From contig NZ_RXHJ01000002.1 of the NCBI RefSeq assembly GCF_003955685.1, positions 124,001-188,000 on the forward strand: DNA of 64,000 nucleotides, read 5' to 3'. The notes beneath the pieces were generated by a model. The model made no database searches and had not been told where the DNA came from. It saw only the letters and a program-made list of their open reading frames with translations. This DNA is from Corynebacterium hylobatis. GTDB lineage: Bacteria > Actinomycetota > Actinomycetes > Mycobacteriales > Mycobacteriaceae. Below, in pieces: positions 49,761 through 58,230 of the stretch (position 1 is its first letter; every line of letters begins with the position of its first letter). The position numbers and the translations under genes are program-made.

Positions 49761-50150
49761 TCACCGGTCGGAGACCAGCCGCCGCATCGCCCACCGCATG
49801 AGCGGCCGGTAAGCCAGCAGTACCGGCCGCGGGCCCACCAGCCGGATACGCGCCAGTGTGCTGTTATCGCCTGCCACAAGGTCGTGGTGCAGATCCAGTC
49901 GGATGGGCCCGACCCACACTGTCCATGCCCAGGCGAAGTTATCGGGGTCGACTGAGAGGACAGTGAACCGGGCCGGCACCACACCCAGCGCGGTGACGGT
50001 GCCGGTGGTGCCGGGGCGGATAGTGCGGGTGCTGGCACGGACCCTGGTCAGGTGCGGGGCCCAGTCGGTCCAGTTCTGCGGGTGCAGGTAGCGTTGCCAC
50101 GCGGTTTCCACCGGGGCGGGGCCGGTCACATCTACGGTGATAACTGCCAT
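49761..50150 (-). CDS. SRPBCC-family protein
   Basis: 129 aa. ITVDVTGPAPVETAWQRYLHPQNWTDWAPHLTRV is the N-terminal SRPBCC strand-helix with the W-DWAP pattern. TVTALGVVPARFTVLSVDP and the C-terminal helix LAYRPLMRWAMRRLVSD follow. It probably binds a hydrophobic ligand. Isolated gene; no partner visible. Confidence 0.78.
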   Translation of the reverse strand: MAVITVDVTGPAPVETAWQRYLHPQNWTDWAPHLTRVRASTRTIRPGTTGTVTALGVVPARFTVLSVDPDNFAWAWTVWVGPIRLDLHHDLVAGDNSTLARIRLVGPRPVLLAYRPLMRWAMRRLVSDR

Positions 50151-50312
50151 GAGGGGTGGTCAGCCCTTCCTGAGGTTCGTGGCGGACATCACGATGATGC
50201 TGCCGGGGCTTCAGAGGTGCGTCAGCTGGTTGGTGCTTCCGAGGGGGTGGCAACCGTGTCACCCAGTGGTTCGGAGAACCCCCGCCAGGCCACACCGTGG
50301 TGCCCACAGTTT

Positions 50313-50885
50313 TCACGGTACGGAGCCGAACGGACCACAACAGGACTCGGCAGCATCTTTGTCCCGGCCCTGCGCGCCGGGCCCCTCCCCCGCCAGTACA
50401 GTCAGCTCGCTGAGCCTGGGCTTCCATAGCGCCGCCCGGACGGCCGTGAGTTCCTTGAGGTGCGGGGAGCACACCTCGTCGAGTGCCCGGATGTAGTCGG
50501 GCACGATCTCTCGAGCCAGCCGTAGCCCCATCGTCAGGTGCGGGGTCCAGCGCGGGCCGCGCCCGTCGGGGTTGAGCGCACTGATGTGGCGGGCGGCGAT
50601 CTCCAGTTCATCGGAGGTCTCGAGCAGCCACGCCACCGTCTGTCGGCGTCTCGTGCCGAATACGACGGTGCCCATCCGCTGGAAGTGGGCGGGGATCACC
50701 GGAGGCAGCAGCTCCGCTGCCCGCTTGACGACGTCCCCCGCCATCCGCGGGGAGAACGTGACCGTGATGTGCGGCGTCTGGTGCTGGGTCGGGAAACCCC
50801 GCTCTTCAAGGCGCGCGAACATCTCCCGCACCTGCTGTTCCTCCTCAGGTGCGAGGTGGAGGAGGATGTTGTCGGGCGAGGTCAT
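50313..50885 (-). CDS. 2'-5' RNA ligase/cyclic phosphodiesterase-like (2H) protein
   Basis: 190 aa from ATG 50885 (ATG 50897 is also in frame). Two H-x-T/S motifs of the 2H phosphoesterase superfamily are visible as TPHITVTF and TPHLTMGL, about 100 residues apart, which is the normal spacing. The family hydrolyses 2',5'- or cyclic-phosphate bonds of RNA or nucleotides. A Cys/Gly-rich tail (ESCCGPFG) is unusual. Function in this organism unknown. Confidence 0.8.
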   Translation of the reverse strand: MTSPDNILLHLAPEEEQQVREMFARLEERGFPTQHQTPHITVTFSPRMAGDVVKRAAELLPPVIPAHFQRMGTVVFGTRRRQTVAWLLETSDELEIAARHISALNPDGRGPRWTPHLTMGLRLAREIVPDYIRALDEVCSPHLKELTAVRAALWKPRLSELTVLAGEGPGAQGRDKDAAESCCGPFGSVP

Positions 50886-51133
50886 GGCCCGAACCATAAT
50901 GCATCCCTCAACATCGCTGGGACGTTGACCTTGTCGTCGCCACCCGCGGGGCGCATAATGGAGACGGCACATCAGTGCCCTCGCGCAGTCGATGACGAGG
51001 TGTTCGTCTGACACATTCGTGGAGAGATCTGGCACCGGTCAGAGCACGTCCGCAATGGAGATTGCCCGGCCCCTGCAACCGCAGTGGCTGTGTATGTCAT
51101 GCCGCGGATGCGGCGCGAGAGAAAGGTGGACCC

Positions 51134-51496
51134 ATGTCCCCCAGGAAAACAGACAAGGTGCAGGAAGACCTCAACGCGGTCCTCGACAGGATTGTGGCGA
51201 TGCCGGAGCCGTACTCCACAATCGGGACTCGGCTGCACGAGACCATCCTGAGTGCCGGTCCCAGGCTCAGGCCCCGCATCTGGTACGGCATGCCGGGCTA
51301 CGCGACAGGTCGCAGCACCCCGGTCCGGGTGTTCTTCCGGCTCGATGACGACGTCATGACTTTCGGTCTGACCGAGAAGGCCCACGTGGAACCCGAGCCG
51401 GACAGCACCCTGCGACCGTGCGCGTGGTATCTCGATGAGATCGACGAAGCCACCCTGGAGAAAATCGCCGGGCTCGTCAGGACCGCATTCACCTAG
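51134..51496 (+). CDS. DUF1801 family protein
   Basis: 120 aa from ATG 51134 with GAAAGGTGG upstream. RLHETILSAGPRLRPRIWYGMPGYA followed by VRVFFRLDDDVMTFGLTEKA resembles the DUF1801 (YdhG/YjbR-like) fold with the WYGMP motif. The family has been linked to iron-chaperone-like frataxin relatives, but function is unproven. Convergent with the YtoQ gene. Confidence 0.78.
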   Translation: MSPRKTDKVQEDLNAVLDRIVAMPEPYSTIGTRLHETILSAGPRLRPRIWYGMPGYATGRSTPVRVFFRLDDDVMTFGLTEKAHVEPEPDSTLRPCAWYLDEIDEATLEKIAGLVRTAFT

Positions 51497-51517
51497 GTCA
51501 ACAGTGCATGAGCAGGC

Positions 51518-51958
51518 TCAGGCCTTGAGCACGTACCGCAGGGTCTCCACCACATGGTCGGTTGTCGTGCACCAGGCCTGGGCCTCGGCGTCGACCTCCT
51601 TGAGGGGATGGACGATATTGGCGTCGTGCAGGGTCACATAGGGTTTGCCCAGCGCGGCACAGTATCCGGCGTCGAAAGCGGCGTTCCACTGCTTGTACTG
51701 GTCACCGAAGCGCACCACCACAAAATCGGCCTGCTCGATGAGGGTGCGCGTACGGATGGCGTTGACCTTGGCGGACTGGTGGTCACGCCAGAACTGGCTC
51801 TCGGTCTCACCGAGATGGTCACCGGCGGCGTCGCTCGCCGGGTGGTCCGTCACCGGCGCAGTGAACACCACGTCCAACCCGGCGGCCTCAGCGCCGCGCT
51901 GGATCTCCTCGCGCCAGTCGGTGTGGATTTCGCCCGAAAGATAGACATTGAAGCTCAT
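51518..51958 (-). CDS. YtoQ family protein
   Basis: 146 aa. MSFNVYLSGEIHTDWREEI at the N-terminus and FWRDHQSAKVNAIRTRTLIEQADFVVVRFGDQYKQWNAAFDAGY match the YtoQ family, which belongs to the nucleoside 2-deoxyribosyltransferase-like fold. The conserved Asp and Glu (DAGYCAALGK region) would face the nucleotide. Function unknown. Confidence 0.85.
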   Translation of the reverse strand: MSFNVYLSGEIHTDWREEIQRGAEAAGLDVVFTAPVTDHPASDAAGDHLGETESQFWRDHQSAKVNAIRTRTLIEQADFVVVRFGDQYKQWNAAFDAGYCAALGKPYVTLHDANIVHPLKEVDAEAQAWCTTTDHVVETLRYVLKA

Positions 51959-52218
51959 GGCTCAAAACTCCTGAATTGGATAGAGAAGGATTTGTTTCGG
52001 CCCCAGTCTAGCCAGCCTGACGGTTCAGGGAGTTGAACCCGAATCTGCCACCAGGAACGATACAACCGACGGACACCGCCGTTATCCCGAATTCCTGCTC
52101 CGGAATCCCCGGAACTTTCCTCCTGTAAGGGCATCCGACATGAAGCCACACATTGACCTTGAATTCCACAGCATCCCGGTCCATACCAACCTCTGATGCC
52201 ATCACGAACGGCAGTACG

Positions 52219-52689
52219 TCAACCCTCGAGCGTGCGCACACGACTGCCGAAGAATACGAGGGGCTCTCGCGTCTCATCGCGCTCGAGGGCAAGCACCTCC
52301 AGCAGCATTAGTGTGTGATCGCCCGCCTCGACGGTAGTACGCGGAACGACCTCGATCATCGCGAGCGCTCCAGCAACAAAGGCCGCCTGACCGATCACTT
52401 CCATCTCGACACCGACGAACCGCGAGCCGGCCGGACGGCGCAGATCGCTCAACACCTGCTCCTGTCCAGCGCCGAGCACACTGATCCCCCACCGTTCGGC
52501 CCGCCGGAGAACGGGCCAAGTTGTCGACGTGTGCGCGAACGACAGCGAGACGAGCGGCGGATCCAGCGACACCGACACGAGTGAGTTCGCGGGCATGCCC
52601 ACGATCTGTCCGTCGATTTCAGCTGCGACGACCGACAGTCCGGTCGCGAACCCCGCGAGCGTATGGCGCATCTGATCCGGCGTGATCAC
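52219..52689 (-). CDS. Flavin reductase-like protein
   Basis: 156 aa from GTG 52689, in a GTGA overlap with the monooxygenase stop; an upstream GTG at 52698 is also possible. MRHTLAGFATGLSVVAAEIDG, VGMPANSLVSVSLDPPLVSLSFAHTSTTW and SRFVGVEMEVIGQAAFVAGALAMIE are the conserved segments of the HpaC/FRP-type flavin reductases. It supplies reduced FMN to the LLM monooxygenase encoded just upstream. Codon use in this and the next two genes looks different from the surroundings. Confidence 0.86.
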   Translation of the reverse strand: MITPDQMRHTLAGFATGLSVVAAEIDGQIVGMPANSLVSVSLDPPLVSLSFAHTSTTWPVLRRAERWGISVLGAGQEQVLSDLRRPAGSRFVGVEMEVIGQAAFVAGALAMIEVVPRTTVEAGDHTLMLLEVLALERDETREPLVFFGSRVRTLEG

Positions 52690-54017
52690 TTCAACCACTC
52701 GCCAAGACCGTACTGGTCAGGGATGCCGAGGTTTTCGCGCAACGTGGATCCCACATAGTCCTCGGGGTAGAGGCCACGCTCGCGCAGGATCGGAACGACC
52801 TCGTCGACGAACGCGTCGATGCCGTCCTCGTAGACGTCGGGCGACAGCCAGAAGCCGTCCGCGGCACCGGCATCGAACCATTCATTCATGTGATCGGCGT
52901 GTACCCGCCCCGGCCCCACGGTCACGGGATGGTAGTCGATGACACCGTGCGCAAGGATGTCACGCGGCGACCACCCCTCGCGCGCCACCTTGAGCGCGAT
53001 CTCGGAGCGCGGGTCCTGAGGTGACGCGTGCGCGATCGCCAGCTGTTCGGGTGTGAGCGGCTTGTCGATGTGCTGCGGCTGAATAGGCACGCCGATCATC
53101 GCGCTGAGGTGTGGCAAGCGCGCCTCGATGACCTGGCCCGACATTGACATGCGCCGGTCGAGTCCTTCGCGCACCGTCGGGGTCACGGTGGTCATGAGGC
53201 CGACGATGAACTTCACGTCGTCGGGGTTGCGACCGGCTTCCTCGGCTGCCCGACGCAGCGCCGCGCGCGAAGCGCGGGCCTCGTCGATCGTCCACACCTC
53301 GGTGATGAAGCCGCTCGCGTAGCGCCCCGCGATCTCAAGTAGATGTGGGCTTGGGCCGCCCGAGGTGAAGATAACAGGCTGCCCCTGCTCCGAGGGCGGT
53401 AATGCGAGCGGTCCGCGCGATGAGACGTATTCGCCCCCGAGGTTGATCGGCTGCAGCTTCGCGGGGTCGATGAAGCGGCCCGACTCCTGATCCTTGATCC
53501 AGGCGTCCTTCTCCCAACTGCCCCAGAGCGACTGCACGATCTGGATCGATTCGTGGGCACGCTGATATCGCTCGGTACGGTCAGCGACGCGCTTGCCGTA
53601 ATTCGCAGCGACGAGATGGTCGCTCGTCGTGACGGCGTTCCAGCCGGCGCGGCCGTGACTCATGATGTCGAGTGTCTTGAACTGCCGAGCTGTGTTGAAC
53701 GGTTCCTGGAACGTCGTAGATCCAGTCAGCACGAAACCGATGTTGTTCGTCGCCTGCGAGATCGCGGCCGCCTCCATGAGTGGATCCATGATGTTGTTGA
53801 CGGTCGCGTGCTCGAGGTTGCCCCGCACGGCAGGGAAGTCAGGCGTGAACACGAACGAGAAGCCGCCGCGTTCGGCGGCTTGGGCGTAGCGAATGTTCGC
53901 TTCGACCTTTGAGTAGTTTCCGGGGTCGACGTACGGTGCGCGCCAGGCGCCCGGCAGGGTGCCGTAGCCGTCAGTCAGCGCCATGCCAAGGATGATCTTG
54001 CGGTCTGTCGTGGTCAT
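52686..54017 (-). CDS. LLM-class flavin-dependent monooxygenase (NtaA/SnaA/DszA type)
   Basis: 443 aa from ATG 54017. FVFTPDFPAVRG, DPLMEAAAISQATNNIGFVLTGSTTFQEPFNTARQFKTLD, SHGRAGWNAVTT and SSRGPLALPPSEQGQPVIFTSGGP are the successive motifs of the NtaA/SnaA/DszA group, which uses FMNH2 from a partner reductase. Known substrates are nitrilotriacetate, EDTA, dibenzothiophene sulfone and pristinamycin; the substrate here is unknown. The flavin reductase overlaps it by 4 nt, and a MerR-type promoter lies just upstream. Confidence 0.9.
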   Translation of the reverse strand: MTTTDRKIILGMALTDGYGTLPGAWRAPYVDPGNYSKVEANIRYAQAAERGGFSFVFTPDFPAVRGNLEHATVNNIMDPLMEAAAISQATNNIGFVLTGSTTFQEPFNTARQFKTLDIMSHGRAGWNAVTTSDHLVAANYGKRVADRTERYQRAHESIQIVQSLWGSWEKDAWIKDQESGRFIDPAKLQPINLGGEYVSSRGPLALPPSEQGQPVIFTSGGPSPHLLEIAGRYASGFITEVWTIDEARASRAALRRAAEEAGRNPDDVKFIVGLMTTVTPTVREGLDRRMSMSGQVIEARLPHLSAMIGVPIQPQHIDKPLTPEQLAIAHASPQDPRSEIALKVAREGWSPRDILAHGVIDYHPVTVGPGRVHADHMNEWFDAGAADGFWLSPDVYEDGIDAFVDEVVPILRERGLYPEDYVGSTLRENLGIPDQYGLGEWLK

Positions 54018-54025
54018 GATCCTAT

Positions 54026-54114
54026 CGTCCAACGTTGACACCCATGTGAATGTCAAATCGCCATGTGCTCACGTGCGTGCGCACTGACGTTCACATGGGT
54101 GCCGACGTTAGAGT
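54026..54114. promoter_or_regulatory. Two divergent MerR-type promoters sharing the same operator
   Basis: Minus strand, for the monooxygenase: TTGACA (54056-54051), 19-nt spacer TTCACATGGGTGTCAACGT, then TGGACG (54031-54026). Plus strand, for the MerR gene: CTGACG (54084-54089), 19-nt spacer TTCACATGGGTGCCGACGT, then TAGAGT (54109-54114). The two spacers are identical at 17 of 19 positions, and both have the elongated MerR spacing. TTGACA-N10-TGTCAA (54035-54056) is a dyad around the first. This strongly predicts that the downstream MerR protein controls both. Confidence 0.72.
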
Positions 54115-54153
54115 CCGTCGCGTATCCTTGACATGGATGTGAAGGAGAGTCGG

Positions 54154-54513
54154 ATGCGGATCGGCGAGCTGGCCAAGCGGACAGGGGTGCCCACGCGCAT
54201 GTTGCGGTACTACGAGGAGCAGGGACTCATCACGCCGCTGCGGCTCGATAACGGTTACCGCGAGTACGACGAGTATCTCGTGGCGCGTGTGCAGAAGATC
54301 CGCGGGCTGCTCGACGCGGGGATCCCCACCCGCATCATCAGCCACATGCTGCCGTGCCTGAACGACACAAGCGGCACGATCGTCGCAGATCCCGATCCCG
54401 AACTGCGCGCGATGCTCGTCGAACAGCGCGACAAGATGGTCGAGCGCATCGCCTTCCTCGAGCAGAACCGGGACGCACTTACGCGTTACATAGACGCGAT
54501 GGATCGCGCCTGA
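54154..54513 (+). CDS. MerR-family regulator of the flavin-monooxygenase module
   Basis: 119 aa from ATG 54154 with GAAGGAGAG upstream. RIGELAKRTGVPTRMLRYYEEQGLI is the MerR helix-turn-helix, LDNGYREYDEYLVARVQKI the wing, and residues 75-119 the coiled-coil dimerisation helix. The C-terminal end has no CxC metal-binding loop, so it probably senses an organic ligand. It is divergent from the monooxygenase, and both promoters contain its likely operator. Confidence 0.87.
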   Translation: MRIGELAKRTGVPTRMLRYYEEQGLITPLRLDNGYREYDEYLVARVQKIRGLLDAGIPTRIISHMLPCLNDTSGTIVADPDPELRAMLVEQRDKMVERIAFLEQNRDALTRYIDAMDRA

Positions 54514-54530
54514 CATCCCACACACGGAAA

Positions 54531-54565
54531 CGCCGGGGAATACCTGCCCTCCCCGGCGCTTCTAT
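54531..54565. terminator. Bidirectional terminator between MerR and ychF
   Basis: CGCCGGGGA (54531-54539) and TCCCCGGCG (54550-54558) form a perfect 9-bp stem with a 10-nt loop; the plus side is followed by CTTCTATT, the minus side by TTTCCGTG. It separates the acquired-looking module from the core block. Confidence 0.7.
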
Positions 54566-54671
54566 TGGCTGAGCAACCCTTTTCACGCCTAGGGCAGCTG
54601 CCACAGATTTATCCCAGGAGCGCCACTGCTACAGGATTCTGAGACACTCCAGATACCCTCTGAACTGGGAT

Positions 54672-55757
54672 TTAAACGTTGAACTTGAAGTCCACCACGT
54701 CGCCGTCGACCATGATGTACTCCTTGCCCTCCTGGCGGACCTTGCCCTGTGCCTTGGCCTCGGCCATGGAACCGGCGGCGTCGAGATCCTCGAAGGAGAC
54801 GATCTCGGCCTTGATGAAGCCGCGCTCGAAGTCGGTGTGGATGACGCCGGCAGCCTGCGGGGCGGTCGCGCCCTGCGGGATGGTCCAGGCGCGGGATTCC
54901 TTCGGCCCGGCGGTGAGGTAGGTCTGCAGGCCGAGGGTGGCGAAGCCGGCCTTGGCCAGGGAGTGCAGGCCCGGCTCGGTCTGGCCGACGGACTCGAGGA
55001 GCTCGGCGGCCTCGTCCTCATCGAGCTCGAGGAGCTCAGTCTCGGTCTGGGCGTCGAGGAAGACACAGTCGGCGGGGGCAACCAGGGCGGCGAGCTCGGC
55101 CTTGCGGTCCTCGTCGGTGAGCACCTCCTCGTCGGAGTTGAAGACGTAGAGGAAGGGCTTGGCGGTCATGAGATGGAGATCGCGGATCAGGGCGAGGTCG
55201 ATCTCGCCGTTCTTCGCGGCGGCGAAGAGGGTGCGGTCGTCCTCGAGGATGGCCTGGGCATGCTTGGTGGCCGCGACGGCGTCGCCAAGCGACTTGTCCT
55301 TGCGGGCGTCCTTCTCCAGGCGCGGCAGGGCTTTCTCGATGGTCTGCAGGTCCGCGAGGATGAGTTCGGTGTTGATCACGGCGATGTCATCAGCGGGGTC
55401 GACGACGCCGTCGACGTGGATGACGTTCTCGTCGGAGAAGGCCCGCACGACCTGGCAGATGGCCTCCGCCTCGCGGATGTTGGCCAGGAAGGCGTTGCCC
55501 ATGCCCTCGCCCTCGGAGGCGCCCTTGACGATGCCGGCGATGTCCACGAAGGACACGGTGGCCGGCAGGATCCGCTCGGAGCCGAAGATCTCGGCGAGTC
55601 GGTTCAGGCGGGCGTCGGGAAGCTCGACGAGGCCGATGTTGGGCTCGATGGTGGCGAACGGGTAGTTCGCGGCGAGCACGTCGTTACGGGTCAGGGCATT
55701 GAACAGGGTGGACTTGCCCACGTTGGGCAGTCCGACGATTCCAAGAGTAAGGCTCAC
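54672..55757 (-). CDS. ychF: Redox-regulated ribosome-associated ATPase/GTPase YchF
   Basis: 361 aa, the normal YchF/OLA1 length. GLPNVGKST is the P-loop, DIAGIVKGASEGEGMGN the G2/G3 region, and FNSDEE the altered G4 motif (NxxE instead of NKxD), characteristic of YchF and its preference for ATP. The C-terminal TGS domain ends VDGDVVDFKFNV. It binds the ribosome and affects stress responses. TAGGAT eight nt before the GTG start suggests a leaderless message. Core gene; very secure. Confidence 0.95.
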   Translation of the reverse strand: MSLTLGIVGLPNVGKSTLFNALTRNDVLAANYPFATIEPNIGLVELPDARLNRLAEIFGSERILPATVSFVDIAGIVKGASEGEGMGNAFLANIREAEAICQVVRAFSDENVIHVDGVVDPADDIAVINTELILADLQTIEKALPRLEKDARKDKSLGDAVAATKHAQAILEDDRTLFAAAKNGEIDLALIRDLHLMTAKPFLYVFNSDEEVLTDEDRKAELAALVAPADCVFLDAQTETELLELDEDEAAELLESVGQTEPGLHSLAKAGFATLGLQTYLTAGPKESRAWTIPQGATAPQAAGVIHTDFERGFIKAEIVSFEDLDAAGSMAEAKAQGKVRQEGKEYIMVDGDVVDFKFNV

Positions 55758-55828
55758 GGCGGTTGATCCTAGCAGCCTGCGGTTTCTCCACTGTCCCGAG
55801 TGCGGGCTTCTCAGGCAAGATGGAGGCT

Positions 55829-57316
55829 GTGACCGACCAGCCGACCCCCCGAACCGACCCTCTCGACGCAGTCCTGGATGACCCGACCCCGCCGCCCGGT
55901 GTGTCCGGTTCCACCCGCCTCAGCGACCTGGACCCGGCGACCCGGGAGGAGATCGGACGCTACGCCGACCAGATCGACCGCTCGGTGGTCGCCGGGGAAT
56001 GGCTGAAGTCCTTCGCCATGTTCGCGCTGCGGATGATCATCATCGCGGCCTTCGCCTATGGAGCGTGGCTGCTGATCAAGCTGGTCGGCCGCGGGGTGCT
56101 GCCGGTGGTCTTCGCCATCATCGTGTGCACGGTCCTGGCCCCACCCACCACATGGCTGCGCCGGCGGGGTCTCCCCTCGGCGTTGGCGGCGTTGATCTCG
56201 ATGCTCGGCTTCTTCGGGATCTTCGGCACGCTCCTGTGGTTCATTGCCCCGGATATCGGCCGGCAGTCGCAGATCCTCTACCTGCAGTCACTGGAGGGCG
56301 TGCAGCGGCTGCAGCTGTGGGCGCAGGGCCCACCGTTGAACCTCGACGGAGAGGACCTCTCCCAGCTGATCAATGACGCGGCCTCCTGGATCCAGGATCA
56401 GGCGGGCACCATCGCCGGCGGCATACTCACCGGCGTGGGTACCGCCACGACGGTCATTGTCACGCTCTTCGTCGTCCTGGTCCTCACCTTCTTCTTCCTC
56501 AAGGACGGCCACCGCTTCCTGCCCTGGGCACGGGCCGTCGCAGGACGCCGCGCCGGCTGGCACCTCACAGAGTCGCTCACCCGCGGCTGGACCACCCTGG
56601 GAGGTTTCATCCGCGCCCAGGCGATCGTCTCCTTCGTCGACGCCTTCTTCATCGGCGTCGGACTCGTCCTGGTGGGTGTGCCCATGGCCCTGGCTCTGGC
56701 CGTGATCACCTTCATCGCCGGTTTCATCCCCTTCGTCGGGGCCATCGTCGCGGGCACCCTCTCCGTGCTGGTCGCACTGGTCTCCCTCGGTTTCACCGAG
56801 GCGCTGATCGTGCTGGGCATCGTCCTGGCCGTCCAGCAGCTGGAGGGCAACGTCCTGTCCCCGTGGCTGCAGTCGAAGGCCATGGATCTGCACCCTGTCA
56901 TTGTGCTGGTGTCCGTCACCATCGGTGGCGGCCTCTTCGGCCTCGTCGGTTCCTTCCTGGCTGTGCCCTTCGTCGCGATGATCGCCGTCGCCTTCCGCTA
57001 CCTGCAGGACATGACGGCGCTGCGGGCCGGTGAGAAACTTGCCGCGGACATCACCTGGGTCACACCGGAGGGGGCACTCAACGGACAGCTCTCGGAGGAG
57101 GAGGGTCGCCTGCTGCGCCAGCAGTGGCGCGAGTCCCTCGTCTACGTCGACGAACCCCGCCGTCCGGATACCCCGTACGATAAAGCCCGCCCCGACAGGG
57201 AGGATGAGCAGTCGGACTCCCCTGCCAGCCGCCCGCCCGGTCCCCGGGGGCGGACCCTGCCCCGGCCGCGGCTGCCCCGCGTCGACAAGCTCATCGGACG
57301 TCTCGGCAGGCGCTGA
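55829..57316 (+). CDS. AI-2E (PerM)-family transporter
   Basis: 495 aa from GTG 55829, with GGAGG before it; an ATG at 55820 is also in frame. After a hydrophilic N-terminus (about 65 residues) there are about eight helices. LTFFFLKDGHRFLPWARAV, then ALAVITFIAGFIPFVGAIVAG and QQLEGNVLSPWLQSKAMDLHPVIVLV are typical of the PerM/AI-2E family (TqsA, YhhT). A Pro/Arg-rich C-terminal tail of about 80 residues is unusual. Substrate unknown; no signalling genes nearby. Confidence 0.86.
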   Translation: MTDQPTPRTDPLDAVLDDPTPPPGVSGSTRLSDLDPATREEIGRYADQIDRSVVAGEWLKSFAMFALRMIIIAAFAYGAWLLIKLVGRGVLPVVFAIIVCTVLAPPTTWLRRRGLPSALAALISMLGFFGIFGTLLWFIAPDIGRQSQILYLQSLEGVQRLQLWAQGPPLNLDGEDLSQLINDAASWIQDQAGTIAGGILTGVGTATTVIVTLFVVLVLTFFFLKDGHRFLPWARAVAGRRAGWHLTESLTRGWTTLGGFIRAQAIVSFVDAFFIGVGLVLVGVPMALALAVITFIAGFIPFVGAIVAGTLSVLVALVSLGFTEALIVLGIVLAVQQLEGNVLSPWLQSKAMDLHPVIVLVSVTIGGGLFGLVGSFLAVPFVAMIAVAFRYLQDMTALRAGEKLAADITWVTPEGALNGQLSEEEGRLLRQQWRESLVYVDEPRRPDTPYDKARPDREDEQSDSPASRPPGPRGRTLPRPRLPRVDKLIGRLGRR

Positions 57317-57379
57317 GGAACTGGCCGAACCCAGATGTCTTCACCTGTACGGCAGGACTCCGGGCTAGACTGATCCTCC

Positions 57380-58144
57380 GTGTCCACACCCACCCACCGA
57401 AGCAGAAGCCGTCAGGCGACCCGGCCGGCCGGGCTCCCGACCTGGTCCGGCATCGCCATCGTCCTGGCTGCCCTGGTCACCGGGCTGCTGTTGAGCATCA
57501 ACGCCCAGGCCGTCGGCACCCCGTTCCTCATCTGCTTCGGTGTCGCCGCCATCGTGGTTGCCCTATTCACAGAGGCACGCGGGCTCTTCCTCGTGGTCGC
57601 CTCCCTGCCGCTGGTTTTCGCCGTCATGACGGTGGGTTCCTCCTGGGCGGTCAGCCGCTCCCTGGCGGCCGAGGGTAGTGCTGCCTTCTCCACCACCACG
57701 ATCCTCACGGCCCTGTTCCCCCTGGCGCAGTTCTTCCCCGTCATGTTCGGTGTCACCGCCGCGGCCGGTGTCATCGCCGTCGGGCGGATCTGGTTGCTCC
57801 GCCGCTCCGGGCGGGCCCGGGACGCCGCCGCGATCGAACACCGCCGCCGCACCGCGGAGGCTGACCGCGTCAACCGCGACACCGCCTCCCGGGCGCGACG
57901 ACGCACCAACCAGGTCACCGTCGATGAGCTGCTGGCCCGTAACCGCGCACAGGCCACTGCCCGCGAGCGGGAGGGGACGGCGACACCGCGGCGCACCGAG
58001 CCGCCCCGCCCCATACCGCGTTCAGAAGGTGGCCGTCCGCCCCGCGAGCGGCGCGAGATGCCGCCGCAGCGTGATCCGCGGGAGGCCCGGGCGGCACAGC
58101 CACCGCGACGCCGTCGCCGCCTGGATGACGATCTCTACAGCTGA
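57380..58144 (+). CDS. DUF6542-type membrane protein with Arg-rich tail
   Basis: 254 aa from GTG 57380, eight nt after TAGACT (leaderless). Four helices (about residues 23-42, 46-66, 71-92, 108-138) form the actinobacterial DUF6542 domain. The cytosolic C-terminal tail is very basic and low-complexity (RRRTAEADRVNRDTASRARR and the following Arg/Pro stretches), ending LDDDLYS. It may bind nucleic acid or a partner. Conserved neighbour of ispH and xseAB in corynebacteria. Function unknown. Confidence 0.75.
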   Translation: MSTPTHRSRSRQATRPAGLPTWSGIAIVLAALVTGLLLSINAQAVGTPFLICFGVAAIVVALFTEARGLFLVVASLPLVFAVMTVGSSWAVSRSLAAEGSAAFSTTTILTALFPLAQFFPVMFGVTAAAGVIAVGRIWLLRRSGRARDAAAIEHRRRTAEADRVNRDTASRARRRTNQVTVDELLARNRAQATAREREGTATPRRTEPPRPIPRSEGGRPPRERREMPPQRDPREARAAQPPRRRRRLDDDLYS

Positions 58145-58153
58145 GCAGGCGGG

Positions 58154-58222
58154 CACAGCATGAGGAAGGCCGGTGGGGCCGGGGAATCACTTCCCCGGCC
58201 CCACCGGCCTTCTGGTGCTGTG
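58154..58222. terminator. Very long bidirectional terminator hairpin
   Basis: A perfect 21-bp stem (58166-58186 with 58191-58211) around a TCAC loop, extended by further pairing CACAGCA/TGCTGTG (58154-58160 with 58216-58222) across a short internal mismatch. It lies between the convergent DUF6542 and ispH genes. No T-tract; the stem alone is unusually stable and its transcripts would be double-stranded. Confidence 0.75.
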
Positions 58223-58230
58223 TGGTTCCG

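Noticed and set aside
52020..52056. A tRNA T-arm-like sequence (GGGTTCAACTCCC on the minus strand) that could mark an attachment site beside the acquired-looking module
   Set aside because: Stem pairing fails beyond three base pairs, no acceptor or anticodon arm follows, and no matching repeat was found on the other side.
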